Below, one piece after another: positions 52,874 to 61,346 of a DNA stretch of 64,000 nt. Below the pieces are notes generated by a model. The model was not told where the DNA came from. It was given only the letters and a program-made list of their open reading frames with translations, and made no database searches. The stretch lies in assembly GCA_018650465.1 (NCBI GenBank), contig JABIFY010000107.1, forward strand, positions 53,180-117,179, written 5' to 3'. This DNA comes from Alphaproteobacteria bacterium. GTDB taxonomy: Bacteria; Pseudomonadota; Alphaproteobacteria; UBA2966. The translations under genes and the position numbers were made by a program. Within the stretch, counting starts at the first letter, position 1. Each line of letters opens with the position of its first letter.

Positions 52874-53217
52874 GCGATAGCTCTGATTGTCTGGAGGCCG
52901 AAGATCAAGACCAGGGCCAGCAGGCCCAAGGCGAACGTATTGATTGAGCGCCCGGGCAAAGTCGTCATTTCCTGCAGGATGTTGCGAAACCCCAGTGCCC
53001 CGTGAACCCCGGCGGCAACAAAAAACAATCCGTACATGACCGGCCACATAAAGGAGGACTGTGTTCGGCCCAGCATTTCAGACGTACTCAAGCCGCCTTG
53101 TACAGCGTAGATCATGACACCAAGGTGAACGATGACCAGCGGGGCCAGGACCAGGGCGCTGAGGCGTTGCAGGACAAAGGCCCAGGTCTCCCGATAGGTT
53201 TCTTTATGCTGCGTCAT
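52870..53217 (-). CDS. Membrane anchor subunit of the fumarate/succinate complex, first
   Basis: 115 residues from ATG 53217, overlapping the iron-sulfur gene by four bases. It has three helices with FVLQRLSALVLAPLVIVHLGVM in the first and GLFFVAAGVHGALGFRNIL in the second; the two His could bind haem b. The pairing of two short anchors of similar form suggests a two-anchor (SdhC/SdhD-type) membrane domain. Confidence 0.82.
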   Translation of the reverse strand: MTQHKETYRETWAFVLQRLSALVLAPLVIVHLGVMIYAVQGGLSTSEMLGRTQSSFMWPVMYGLFFVAAGVHGALGFRNILQEMTTLPGRSINTFALGLLALVLIFGLQTIRAIA

Positions 53218-53975
53218 GAGCGACCTGCCAATGCCAGCAAAAATGACTTTCGTTTTAGTCCGGCGATCGAAGCGGTTGGATTGAGATGCTTTGGGCATAA
53301 TTCAGCACAAGACTGATGGCTATGGCAAGACAGGCAGCCGCTTTCACCGGCCACTGCTTTCAGATGCTCCTTTGGGCTGGCTTCGCGTTCGTCGTTGACC
53401 AGGGTCCAGACCCGGTTCAGGGCCGCCGGGCCAAGATAATCGGCGCGCCAGGCAACTGTGTCGCAAGCGGCGTAACAAACGGCGCAGCCAATACATTCAA
53501 TTGCCACATCCGCAGTCCGACGAGCCCGGCTGTCGGGCTTTACAGGGGCCATCGTCTGTTGATCCACATTCCGGTCTGGCACGAACTGCGCCCCGGCCTC
53601 GGCCCATTTGTCAAAGAACGGTGCCATATCGGTGGCCAGATCCTTGATGATCGGCAGGTTTCGCAAAGGAGCGATAGTCAGTTCATTGCCATCAACAACC
53701 GTTCCAATGCGGGTCCGACAGGTCCAGCGAGGTTTGCCCTGAACTGTCATGGCGCACGTACCGCACATACCCACCCGGCAGGCATAGCGATAGGACAAAT
53801 CTGGATCGCGATGACGTTGTATCCAGGTCACAACGTCCAGCACGGTCTGGCTGTTACGGACGGGTACTTCCCAAGTTTGCCACGCGCCATCAGGCTGCAA
53901 ATCATCATCGGAAGCACTGGCTTCGCTCCGCCAGATATGGACGGTTAGTTCGCGTTGATCTGAATTATTGTCCAC
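53214..53975 (-). CDS. Fumarate reductase/succinate dehydrogenase-like iron-sulfur subunit
   Basis: 253 residues from GTG 53975, which has GGAAGG seven bases upstream; a TTG at 53999 is an alternative. It carries the 2Fe-2S cysteines (Cys66, 71, 74, 86; CRVGMCGTCAMTVQGKPRWTC pattern), a 4Fe-4S set CIGCAVCYAAC, and a third set CLSCHSHQSCAELCPKH. These connect the flavin to the quinone site. It opens the operon iron-sulfur, anchor, anchor, flavoprotein, fumarase alpha, fumarase beta, every junction being an ATGA overlap. The order is different from the standard sdhCDAB cluster, so this is likely a second, specialised complex. Confidence 0.9.
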   Translation of the reverse strand: MDNNSDQRELTVHIWRSEASASDDDLQPDGAWQTWEVPVRNSQTVLDVVTWIQRHRDPDLSYRYACRVGMCGTCAMTVQGKPRWTCRTRIGTVVDGNELTIAPLRNLPIIKDLATDMAPFFDKWAEAGAQFVPDRNVDQQTMAPVKPDSRARRTADVAIECIGCAVCYAACDTVAWRADYLGPAALNRVWTLVNDEREASPKEHLKAVAGESGCLSCHSHQSCAELCPKHLNPTASIAGLKRKSFLLALAGRS

Positions 53976-54103
53976 CCTGCCCCCTTCCGCTTTCGGCAAT
54001 CAGAATAGGGACAACGATCCTCCTTTGGAACACCTGGCCCTCGCTTTGTCAGCAACTGCCTGATAAAGCATACTGCATCATATCCATGTGAAAGCTGCCT
54101 CCC

Positions 54104-54910
54104 TTGGACCTTTTCGATTTCTTCTCAGGCTTTGCCATCAAGCCCCTGTTTACCGGGGCGATCCTGCTTGCAGCCTCTTTGGCGGCGGAACGTTCGGGGG
54201 TTTTGATCGCGGCCATTATTGTTACCCTGCCATTGAATGCAGGGCCTGGATTCTTGTTCGTGGCCCTTGATACCTCACCGGAATTTCTGTCAAAGGGTGG
54301 TCTGGCGAGCTTTTCAGCAACATTGGCCGTGCATACCTTCACAACAGCTTACGCATGGACCTCCGGTCGCCTGAAGAGTTTTTGGCCGATCTGGTTAGTT
54401 GCCTTGCTGGCCTGGTTACTGATCAGCGTGCCACTTGTGCAACTACACCTCAGCCTGGCCACAGCTGCCATTCTGGTCGCCTGCAGTTTTGGCCTTAGCC
54501 ACTTGTTACGGGATCGTCGGTTCGACCAAGGCAGTGCGCCAACACGTGCCGTCCGCCAGGTCACGATCAAATTTCTGATCGTGCGCGCCCTGGTCGGCGG
54601 GGCTGTTGTGGCGCTAACCGCATCCGCAGCAAAATTTCTGGGACCAGAACTGACAGGTCTGGGGTTTGCTTTTCCGGTTACCCTGACGGCTTCGGCCTGG
54701 ATGCTCTATTCAGCCTATGGCCCAAACTTCTCAGCCGCGACCATATCGAACACGCGAAAAGGTTTGGTTTCCTATGTGGCCTTCTGCTTTTCCCTGGCTG
54801 TGTTGCCACCGCATATTGGAAACCTGCCCGCCTGGTTTGCGGCGGTCGGGATATCGGTGATCATTACTTTGATGCTGGTGTTTGTGCCGCGCGTCATAAG
54901 GAAGGCCTGA
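54104..54910 (+). CDS. Polytopic membrane protein of unknown function
   Basis: 268 residues, eight or nine predicted membrane helices and almost no soluble part. No transporter signature is recognised. Pro/Gly-rich turns (TLPLNAGPGFLF; GLGFAFPVTLTASAWML) occur in each half, which might mean an inverted or tandem repeat of two related halves. The start appears to be TTG 54104, with a weak ribosome site. It diverges from the fumarate reductase operon with about 130 bases between, so it might move a substrate of that operon; that is speculation. Confidence 0.62.
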   Translation: MDLFDFFSGFAIKPLFTGAILLAASLAAERSGVLIAAIIVTLPLNAGPGFLFVALDTSPEFLSKGGLASFSATLAVHTFTTAYAWTSGRLKSFWPIWLVALLAWLLISVPLVQLHLSLATAAILVACSFGLSHLLRDRRFDQGSAPTRAVRQVTIKFLIVRALVGGAVVALTASAAKFLGPELTGLGFAFPVTLTASAWMLYSAYGPNFSAATISNTRKGLVSYVAFCFSLAVLPPHIGNLPAWFAAVGISVIITLMLVFVPRVIRKA

Positions 54911-54915
54911 CGGCC

Positions 54916-56850
54916 CTATTTTTTGTCCATGGCAAACACGCCGTCCCATTTTTTCGGCGCGCTCATGCCGTACATCATACAGCGTTTGAGAAAGATATCG
55001 CTGACAGGGTCTTTCCAGGGCGCTTTGGCCAGTTCCTCAAATCCCGTTTCCGCTTCCATAAAGCGCCCTGCCCTGTAATCAACCAAGGCTTCAGCGAATT
55101 TATCGGCCAGGTCTTTTTGTTTGGTGGTTTGATCATCCGCCAAGGCCTGCACTTCAAAAATGCGGATCGGATCGTCACTGCCTAAAACCTTGATGATGTC
55201 CAGCTCGCGCACGGCAATGCTTTTGCCCACCAGATCGCGCGTTCCGGCATCGATAATTATCGAGGTGCTATAATATTTGTTCACCCCTTCCAGTCGGGAG
55301 GCCAGATTGACCGTCTCCCCAATGCAAGTGTAATCACGGGTTTGCTCGGACCCGATGTTGCCAACAATAACTTCGCCCGTTGCCAGACCGATGCGGGCGC
55401 GAATGGGCGGCAAGCCCTGTTCTATCCAGACGTCGCGAAGTTGCGCCAGGCGTTGGTCCATTTTCAGGGCCGCTCGACAAGCCGCCAGGGCATGATTGCC
55501 GGGCGTAAACGGCGGTCCAAAAAAGGCCATAATGCCATCACCCAGATATTTATCCAGGATACCATCTGCCTTGGTAATCTCAGCTGTCATCTCGCCAAGA
55601 TATTCGTTCAGCAGCGCAACGGTTTGTTCCGCATCCAGCTGGCCACTGATACCGACAAATCCAGCCACATCACTGAACAACAAGGTTTGCAGTTGGTGGC
55701 GCCCCTCCAGTGCCAGATCATCAGGATTGTCGATCAGGCCACTGACAATGGATGGATGCACATACTTTCCAAACAGGTTTCGAATTTGTTCTTTTTCCTG
55801 CAGGCCTTCGACCATGTTCTGGAACGCATGAGACAGCTCGCCAACTTCATCGGACGAGGGATTTTCAACCCGATAGGAATAATCCCCGTCGATCACATGA
55901 TGGGTGGCATTCACCAGGCGCTTGATCGGTTGCACAATGCGTCCGGCGACAGCCAGGGTGATAAGCAAACCGATAGCCAGAATACCCAAGCCAATCATCA
56001 GAATATCGCGACTGAGTTTGGCAATGGGCTTCAAAGCGCGGTCGAGATTGCCTGCAACAACATAACCGGCATCTGTACCCGCACCTTCAAATTCAGTTTT
56101 CAACGCAATATGACGTTCGGTTTGCAGGACCACGCTGTTGGATTGGCCAGATACTGATTCAATAATAAGTTGCTGCCGATTTTGTGCAGAAGCATCTGAC
56201 GCAACCGCCTTGTCACCGGCATAAAAGGCCACAGTCAATTCATCGACTTCATTTCCCAGCAGGTCCCGAACCCAGCTGTCATTAATGGTTTGCGCAGCCA
56301 ACACCACGCCGAGGGCGTAATCATCCTTGACGGATTCCTGCAAAGGCACAAACACGGCATTGACCAACTTACCTTGCAAGGTCACAACACGCGTAACACC
56401 CTTGCCGGTATCGAGGACTTCAGAAAAAATTTCTTCAATGTGCGGGGCAGTAACGGCACTGGCTGATTGTTCTGTATGGGCAGTCATATCTGCCCGGCTG
56501 TCCCCCGGCCTGGAAACACCGCTAATCTCCAGTTCTTCATCGACCACAACAACCAGATCGGACCCGGTATCGCGGGCGATCTCTTCTGCAAAACTGAAAA
56601 AATTGTCTTTCATCTGGCCCAAAAAGGCCCGGTACTTTTGATCTGATGTAATTGTCCGCACCATGGTAAAGGCATGGCGGCGCTGATCATCCAGACGGTT
56701 CTGAAAGCGGGCCTGGGCAAACCCCAACTGGCGGGTAATGCGTTCGACTTCGAACGCCTCGGTTTGGGAGGTGGTGACGTAGAGAACCAGGCCCAACAAC
56801 CCAAACACAATCAGAGAGAATGCGGTAAATATTTTTGCTTTAAGGCCCAT
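54916..56850 (-). CDS. Membrane class III adenylate/guanylate cyclase with periplasmic sensor and HAMP
   Basis: 644 residues: transmembrane helix 1 (about 8-27), a periplasmic sensor (about 30-280), helix 2 (about 285-305), HAMP (about 308-360) and a class III cyclase catalytic domain (about 385-560). The catalytic domain has metal Asp residues in LLFSDVAGFVGIS and DKYLGDGIMAFFGPP and the substrate/transition-state segment YTCIGETVNLASRLE. Lys in DKYLGD and Thr in DYTCIG favour ATP as substrate. A C-terminal helical extension with LVDYRAGRFMEAETGFEELAK looks TPR-like. It is the last gene of a three-gene operon behind two secreted cupredoxin-like proteins, likely its periplasmic input. Confidence 0.9.
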   Translation of the reverse strand: MGLKAKIFTAFSLIVFGLLGLVLYVTTSQTEAFEVERITRQLGFAQARFQNRLDDQRRHAFTMVRTITSDQKYRAFLGQMKDNFFSFAEEIARDTGSDLVVVVDEELEISGVSRPGDSRADMTAHTEQSASAVTAPHIEEIFSEVLDTGKGVTRVVTLQGKLVNAVFVPLQESVKDDYALGVVLAAQTINDSWVRDLLGNEVDELTVAFYAGDKAVASDASAQNRQQLIIESVSGQSNSVVLQTERHIALKTEFEGAGTDAGYVVAGNLDRALKPIAKLSRDILMIGLGILAIGLLITLAVAGRIVQPIKRLVNATHHVIDGDYSYRVENPSSDEVGELSHAFQNMVEGLQEKEQIRNLFGKYVHPSIVSGLIDNPDDLALEGRHQLQTLLFSDVAGFVGISGQLDAEQTVALLNEYLGEMTAEITKADGILDKYLGDGIMAFFGPPFTPGNHALAACRAALKMDQRLAQLRDVWIEQGLPPIRARIGLATGEVIVGNIGSEQTRDYTCIGETVNLASRLEGVNKYYSTSIIIDAGTRDLVGKSIAVRELDIIKVLGSDDPIRIFEVQALADDQTTKQKDLADKFAEALVDYRAGRFMEAETGFEELAKAPWKDPVSDIFLKRCMMYGMSAPKKWDGVFAMDKK

Positions 56851-56890
56851 AAAACGACGTCAGAAAATTTGGTTAATCGATGATGCGATC

Positions 56891-56938
56891 ATCTGGCTAT
56901 TTGATAATTCTATCATCTGGTTATTTGATAATTCTATC
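56891..56938. repeat. 24-bp direct duplication at the 3' end of the cupredoxin-sister gene
   Basis: ATCTGGCTATTTGATAATTC... at 56891-56914 is repeated at 56915-56938 with one mismatch. The gene stop codon lies inside the second copy, so duplication could have changed the C-terminus by a few residues. Confidence 0.85.
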
Positions 56939-57688
56939 AACGGACAAAACTTCATTGATTTCGATATTCTGTCCGGCCTTCAAGGCCACAGCATGATCCA
57001 GACTGCCCAGGCGCCAATACCAGAATGTCAGTCCATAATTCCCGGCCTCAAGGCCTTCGAACTCATATCGTTCACCACTGGAAACTCTCTGGCCCTTCCA
57101 GCCCTTGCCCGAGGCTATCGTAACAAGCTCTTCTTCATCTTCATCCAGCCCCAGCTCCAGGTCACCGGTGAGCTCGATAACCAGATCATTGACCGATCCA
57201 GGCTCTATTGTTGGAAAATCCTGAATGTCGTCTTCCCCGGCGCCAGCCAGATAGGGCGTATAGGGATTGCCTGTCTTGTTGTGAAGTCGAATGATGTCCC
57301 CTTTGGCCAGGGCGAGAACACCAACGCTCAGTCCATAGGGTGAAAGCTCAACCTCGTGCACGGCCCCGCCTTGCCAGGTCGGGTGCGCCAACACAACAAA
57401 TATGTCCGCGAGTTCTTCGTAGTTGATCGCGGCTCCATCACTGGACCCAGCGTCCCCTTCAGAGTTATTCCCGCTGCCGCTACCACTGCCGCCGTAACCG
57501 CTCGCCGCTGCATAATCTATTTTCTTTGGGGCACTCGATTTGCTTGCCGCATTCCACTTCGCCAGCACTTCGGCATGCGCTCTGGTTTCGACAGTGCCAT
57601 ATATGCGGGCGTTGTTTTCAGCCGCAGCAGAAAAACTGACACTGATCATCAAAGACAGAACAATAGGAAAACTTTGTGAAATACGCAC
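56921..57688 (-). CDS. Secreted protein, probable ligand-less sister of the adjacent cupredoxin
   Basis: 255 residues with a signal peptide (cleavage near residue 24). After a Ser/Gly-rich linker (about 65-85, GGSGSGSGNNSEG) comes a domain whose strand GDIIRLHNKTGNPYTPYL lines up with the GGAVEFVNDEEQDIDHNVYS strand of the upstream gene product, but the copper His and Cys are absent. The final segment (FEGLEAGNYGLTFWYWRLGSLDHAVALKAG) lines up with FEILDVPDGDWVVNVSISHRRYKASPVRV of that protein. It therefore looks like a diverged copy with the same two-domain plan that has lost metal binding. The gap to the neighbour is only four bases. The match was made by eye. Confidence 0.6.
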   Translation of the reverse strand: MRISQSFPIVLSLMISVSFSAAAENNARIYGTVETRAHAEVLAKWNAASKSSAPKKIDYAAASGYGGSGSGSGNNSEGDAGSSDGAAINYEELADIFVVLAHPTWQGGAVHEVELSPYGLSVGVLALAKGDIIRLHNKTGNPYTPYLAGAGEDDIQDFPTIEPGSVNDLVIELTGDLELGLDEDEEELVTIASGKGWKGQRVSSGERYEFEGLEAGNYGLTFWYWRLGSLDHAVALKAGQNIEINEVLSVDRIIK

Positions 57689-57692
57689 AGCG

Positions 57693-58334
57693 CTATTTCC
57701 TGCTCTTTTTTTTCAGCTTGACCACAACATCTTCTGTGTCCCCGGCAATGGTCACCCGAACCGGTGAAGCCTTGTAGCGCCGATGAGAGATCGAAACATT
57801 GACGACCCAGTCGCCATCGGGCACATCCAGTATTTCAAAATCTCCAGGTTTTTTCAGAATGGCAAAATGAGGACTGGGCACAACAAAGACGGTGCCTTCC
57901 ATATTCTTGTGCACGGAGCAGAAATATTTGACGATCCCCGGCTTGGTAAAAAAGACCTGATCTCCAGCCCCCCGGGCTGCCAGACCGATATCGAATTTGT
58001 TGCCCTTGCTCAGGGAATAAACATTATGGTCGATGTCTTGTTCTTCATCATTGACGAATTCCACGGCACCGCCTTGCACAACAACAATTCGGGAAGGTGA
58101 AAACTTTCGATCCCGTTGATGGATTTGCACAGGTTTCGGTTTGGCTGCCGCGGTGCCATCATCCGGTCGGGTCAGATAGACCACAAGATTGCGTGGCGGG
58201 CGTTTGCTTTTAACTGTGATTTCACCGCTCAAGGTTGCCGCCTGGCTCTTCGATGCCGGCAAGATAACGCCACTGCTTGTCACGACGAAACAAAAAACAA
58301 TGCCGAACAGCCTCCACAAAGACCGACCGTCCAT
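57693..58334 (-). CDS. Secreted type-1 copper protein (amicyanin/pseudoazurin-like)
   Basis: 213 residues from ATG 58334 (GGGGGA seven bases upstream; the earlier ATG 58349 has no room for a site). Signal peptide, cleavage near residue 33. A cupredoxin domain (about 75-155) has the full set of type-1 copper ligands: His103 (IDHNVYS), Cys139, His142 and Met145 in YFCSVHKNMEG, the C-x2-H-x2-M spacing of amicyanin. A second beta domain (about 160-205) follows. It would carry electrons or sense copper in the periplasm. First gene of the operon with a sister protein and a membrane cyclase. Confidence 0.85.
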   Translation of the reverse strand: MDGRSLWRLFGIVFCFVVTSSGVILPASKSQAATLSGEITVKSKRPPRNLVVYLTRPDDGTAAAKPKPVQIHQRDRKFSPSRIVVVQGGAVEFVNDEEQDIDHNVYSLSKGNKFDIGLAARGAGDQVFFTKPGIVKYFCSVHKNMEGTVFVVPSPHFAILKKPGDFEILDVPDGDWVVNVSISHRRYKASPVRVTIAGDTEDVVVKLKKKSRK

Positions 58335-58728
58335 GTTCCCATCCCCCAATATGCCACCAAGGCCGCTGATTTGCCGAGTATGATCCTGATTAACCGGCGG
58401 GGGAAGTAGTTTTTAGGTATTTGATGACATTGAATAGTATTTGCTTTCCGACACCTGGTACGCACAACGACACAGGAGAGTGCGGAACCAACACATCCAT
58501 TTTCCTGCAGAGACTGATCGAGAATACCTGCCTCAACCAATGACCTAAGGGCACTTTTTCCAGATGCGATCAGAGGCAGTTTATTTAAGCGTTCGCGAAT
58601 TTAGGGGAAACACTACGATGCATCGACCGATATATCTCTTTCGCATTGACCCACTAAACGAACGCAATTTCTCAATATTCAATACAGTAGGTTTTGACCC
58701 GTAACAGACGAACACCATTCCTGCCAAT
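58335..58728. other. Gap between the cupredoxin operon and the hybrid kinase
   Basis: I see no gene, clear hairpin or strong promoter in these 394 bases. The stretch must hold the start region of the cupredoxin operon and the end of the kinase transcript, both on the minus strand. Confidence 0.5.
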
Positions 58729-61098
58729 TCAATGTTCTATCAGGCTGTCGATCGTTTGGATCAAATTAGGTATGATGAGAGGCTTGGTCAGGTATGCATC
58801 GAACCCCGCAGCCAATCCACTTCGAATATCGTGCTCCATTGCTGCGGCACTGACCGCGACGACTGGGATGTGCCGCGTCTCTTCGTTATTTTTAAGCAAC
58901 TCCAACGCAGTAAACCCGTCCATTCCAGGCAGGTTGATATCCAACAGGACAAGGTTGGGAACATGTTGCTGCGCGAGTTCCAGCCCAATCTCAGCACTGG
59001 GCGCTGATATCATAGTAAGACCATCCATCCTGATTATGATTTTCTCCATGAGCTGCAAGTTCGCGGAATTGTCCTCAATGTACAAAACGATACCCTGCAT
59101 GGCGACATCTCTCTGTTCCGCCCCTTTATTATCGAGGTCAGGCAAATCAATCTCTTCACCGACGGTGACATCAGTCGCTGGAAATTCCATCCAGAATTTT
59201 GTCCCTTGACCAACTTTGCTTTCGCAGTGGATTGTTCCACCCATGGCCTCAACCAATTGTTTGGAGATAGAAAGTCCGATACCCGTTCCCTCAATTTTTC
59301 CAACCTCAGCTCCCAATCGATCAAATGGCTGGAACAATCTGGACTGCTTCTCCGAGGGAATGCCGGGCCCGCTATCCATTACAAATACCTCAACAATATT
59401 GTTAGCCAAATCACGGCACCCAAATTTTACTTTTCCATTCTCATGATTGTATTTGATTGCGTTGGAAATCAAATTTACCATCACCTGCCTGAGACGTAGC
59501 GGATCGGCGCTGATCGATTTTTCTGTTCTTCGCTCGCCTTCTATTGTAATCCCCCTTTTTTCGGCCATCGGCCGAAGGAGTTCCAAACACTCGCGGAAAT
59601 AGTCGCTGGGTCTACAGGTTTCTGTCGCAAGGTTAAAATTCCCGGATTCGACCGACGCCAAATCCAGCACCTGGTTAATGAGTTCCAGCAAATGTTTTCC
59701 ACTGTTGAGAATATGGCGAACGCTCTCATCCTGCTCGTCGGTAAGTGGCTCTTTATCATTTGTTTGCAGCATTTGTCCGAAGCCGAGAATCGAATTCATG
59801 GGCGTTCGGAGTTCATGGCTCATGGATGCCAAAAATTCGGATTTGGCCCGATTGGCTTCTTCGGCCGAAATTTTTGCGGCTTTGAGATCCTTTTCTGCAG
59901 TGATGTCCGTGTATTTAGCGACATGTCCGCCATCAGGCAGTGGAAAGCGGCGGATCTGTAAGATCCTTCCGTCCAGAAGTTCCACCTCTTCTTCAGAGTC
60001 ATTCCCTTCGCCAGCAATGCGCTCGAATTGCTGATTTACAATTTGATCGACCTCTCCTTCCCCAAATGCTCCCATTTTTGCAAGATGTCGAAGGAGATGT
60101 TGCATCGAAGTTCCGGGTCGTGTCACCTCCACTGGTGGCTCGTACCAAAATTCCTCGCACTGTTTACTGTGGGTTCGAATTTGCATGTCTTTATTCCACA
60201 CCACAAACCCTTGGTCGATTGTGTCCATTGCAGTTTCAAGAAGTTCAGTTTTCTCGCTAAGGGAAACTCTACTTTTCTCCAAATCTTCTTCAGCTTTCCT
60301 GTGAGCTGTAACGTCAACATTAACTCCGCCAATGGCAACCAGGTCACCGATGCTGTCGTAAATTGGAAACTTTCTCACCAACATTCGTCGAACATCTTCG
60401 TTATTCAATTTTGTATTGAATTCGAGGGTTTTTGTTTTGCCACTTGTCCAAACTTCATCGTCTTGTTGGCGCAGAAGTTCTGCATTTTTCTTTTCAAAAA
60501 GATCGAAATCAGTTGCACCATTCAGTTGACCCACTGATTTTTTGTGAAACGCTTCATATGACGAATTTACGAAGTCGTAATGGCCATTTCTGTTTTTGAT
60601 GACAATGCTTTCAGGTGCATTATCCATAAAGGCTTTGAAGAGTGCTTCCCGATCAAAAACAGCCTTACTCAAAGCAGCATATTCTTGGCGTTCCAGGCGA
60701 ATTGAATTCAGGTTGTCTATAATTCTTGGCAGAAGTTCAAAATATACTTTTTCACCGGACTTGATGACGTAGTTCATCACGCCAATGCTGAGCGCTTCGG
60801 CAGCAATTGCTTCGTTGCCTTCGCCCGTGACGATCACAATTGGCAGCTCAGGATTCTCTGTGAGCATTTCTTTGGCAATTTCCAGGCCGGTGGTATCAGG
60901 GAGCTGGTAATCAATTGCAACGATGTCAAATGGGGTCCTTGCCTGCAATTCCAATCCTTGCTGACCGTTTTCGGCCAGCGTCACACGGTACCCGGTTTTT
61001 CCAAAGGCTTGTTCGAAAATTCGACCCAGAAGAGGCTCATCTTCAATATATAGAATACGGCCTTTTTCGAGTACCGGTATTGCTTTCTCTGACATCAT
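58729..61098 (-). CDS. Hybrid histidine kinase: REC-PAS-PAS-HisKA-HATPase-REC
   Basis: 789 residues, no membrane helix, so cytoplasmic. An N-terminal receiver (about 14-130, phospho-Asp63) is followed by a PAS (about 150-270) and a second PAS-like segment (about 285-395, TIDQGFVVWNKDMQI). The HisKA dimer helix has the phospho-His in FLASMSHELRTPMNSILGF, followed by the ATPase domain (NLISNAIKYN, MDSGPGIP, GTGIGLSISKQL) and a C-terminal receiver with Asp in LVLLDINLPGMDGF. A receiver at each end suggests it receives and passes phosphate. Starts ATG 61098 and 61095 are equally possible. No cognate regulator is adjacent. Confidence 0.93.
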   Translation of the reverse strand: MMSEKAIPVLEKGRILYIEDEPLLGRIFEQAFGKTGYRVTLAENGQQGLELQARTPFDIVAIDYQLPDTTGLEIAKEMLTENPELPIVIVTGEGNEAIAAEALSIGVMNYVIKSGEKVYFELLPRIIDNLNSIRLERQEYAALSKAVFDREALFKAFMDNAPESIVIKNRNGHYDFVNSSYEAFHKKSVGQLNGATDFDLFEKKNAELLRQQDDEVWTSGKTKTLEFNTKLNNEDVRRMLVRKFPIYDSIGDLVAIGGVNVDVTAHRKAEEDLEKSRVSLSEKTELLETAMDTIDQGFVVWNKDMQIRTHSKQCEEFWYEPPVEVTRPGTSMQHLLRHLAKMGAFGEGEVDQIVNQQFERIAGEGNDSEEEVELLDGRILQIRRFPLPDGGHVAKYTDITAEKDLKAAKISAEEANRAKSEFLASMSHELRTPMNSILGFGQMLQTNDKEPLTDEQDESVRHILNSGKHLLELINQVLDLASVESGNFNLATETCRPSDYFRECLELLRPMAEKRGITIEGERRTEKSISADPLRLRQVMVNLISNAIKYNHENGKVKFGCRDLANNIVEVFVMDSGPGIPSEKQSRLFQPFDRLGAEVGKIEGTGIGLSISKQLVEAMGGTIHCESKVGQGTKFWMEFPATDVTVGEEIDLPDLDNKGAEQRDVAMQGIVLYIEDNSANLQLMEKIIIRMDGLTMISAPSAEIGLELAQQHVPNLVLLDINLPGMDGFTALELLKNNEETRHIPVVAVSAAAMEHDIRSGLAAGFDAYLTKPLIIPNLIQTIDSLIEH

Positions 61099-61249
61099 TA
61101 ACTCTTGCTGATTTAGCGTTACGAAGCTTGCAATCTATCTAGTTCAGTTAAACTAGATTGGTAGTATCGCGGACTTTGTCTCCAGGCCAACGTTGGACAC
61201 TGCCACGAAAACTCAGGATTTGTCCCAAAAACCCTCTGGATTTTATTTG

Positions 61250-61302
61250 CCCAAATCTCAGCCTGAAGTAAAGAAAGCGTGGGTTTTTAGCCTGAAACAA
61301 GG
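61250..61302. repeat. Dispersed repeat, copy A
   Basis: AATCTCAGCCTGAA-gt-AAAGAAAGCGTG followed by GCCTGAAACAAGG. It matches 63764-63809 with small changes and a gap of about eight bases. Both copies lie outside genes, flanking the methyltransferase-GMC pair. Confidence 0.65.
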
Positions 61303-61346
61303 CGAAACAACCACGTATCGGCATTGAGGCCACAATCCGGTGTTAG

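Noticed and set aside
52874..53047. Long N-terminal extension of the second membrane anchor
   Set aside because: It lies over the preceding anchor gene in another frame; the ATGA overlap at 52873 marks the real start.
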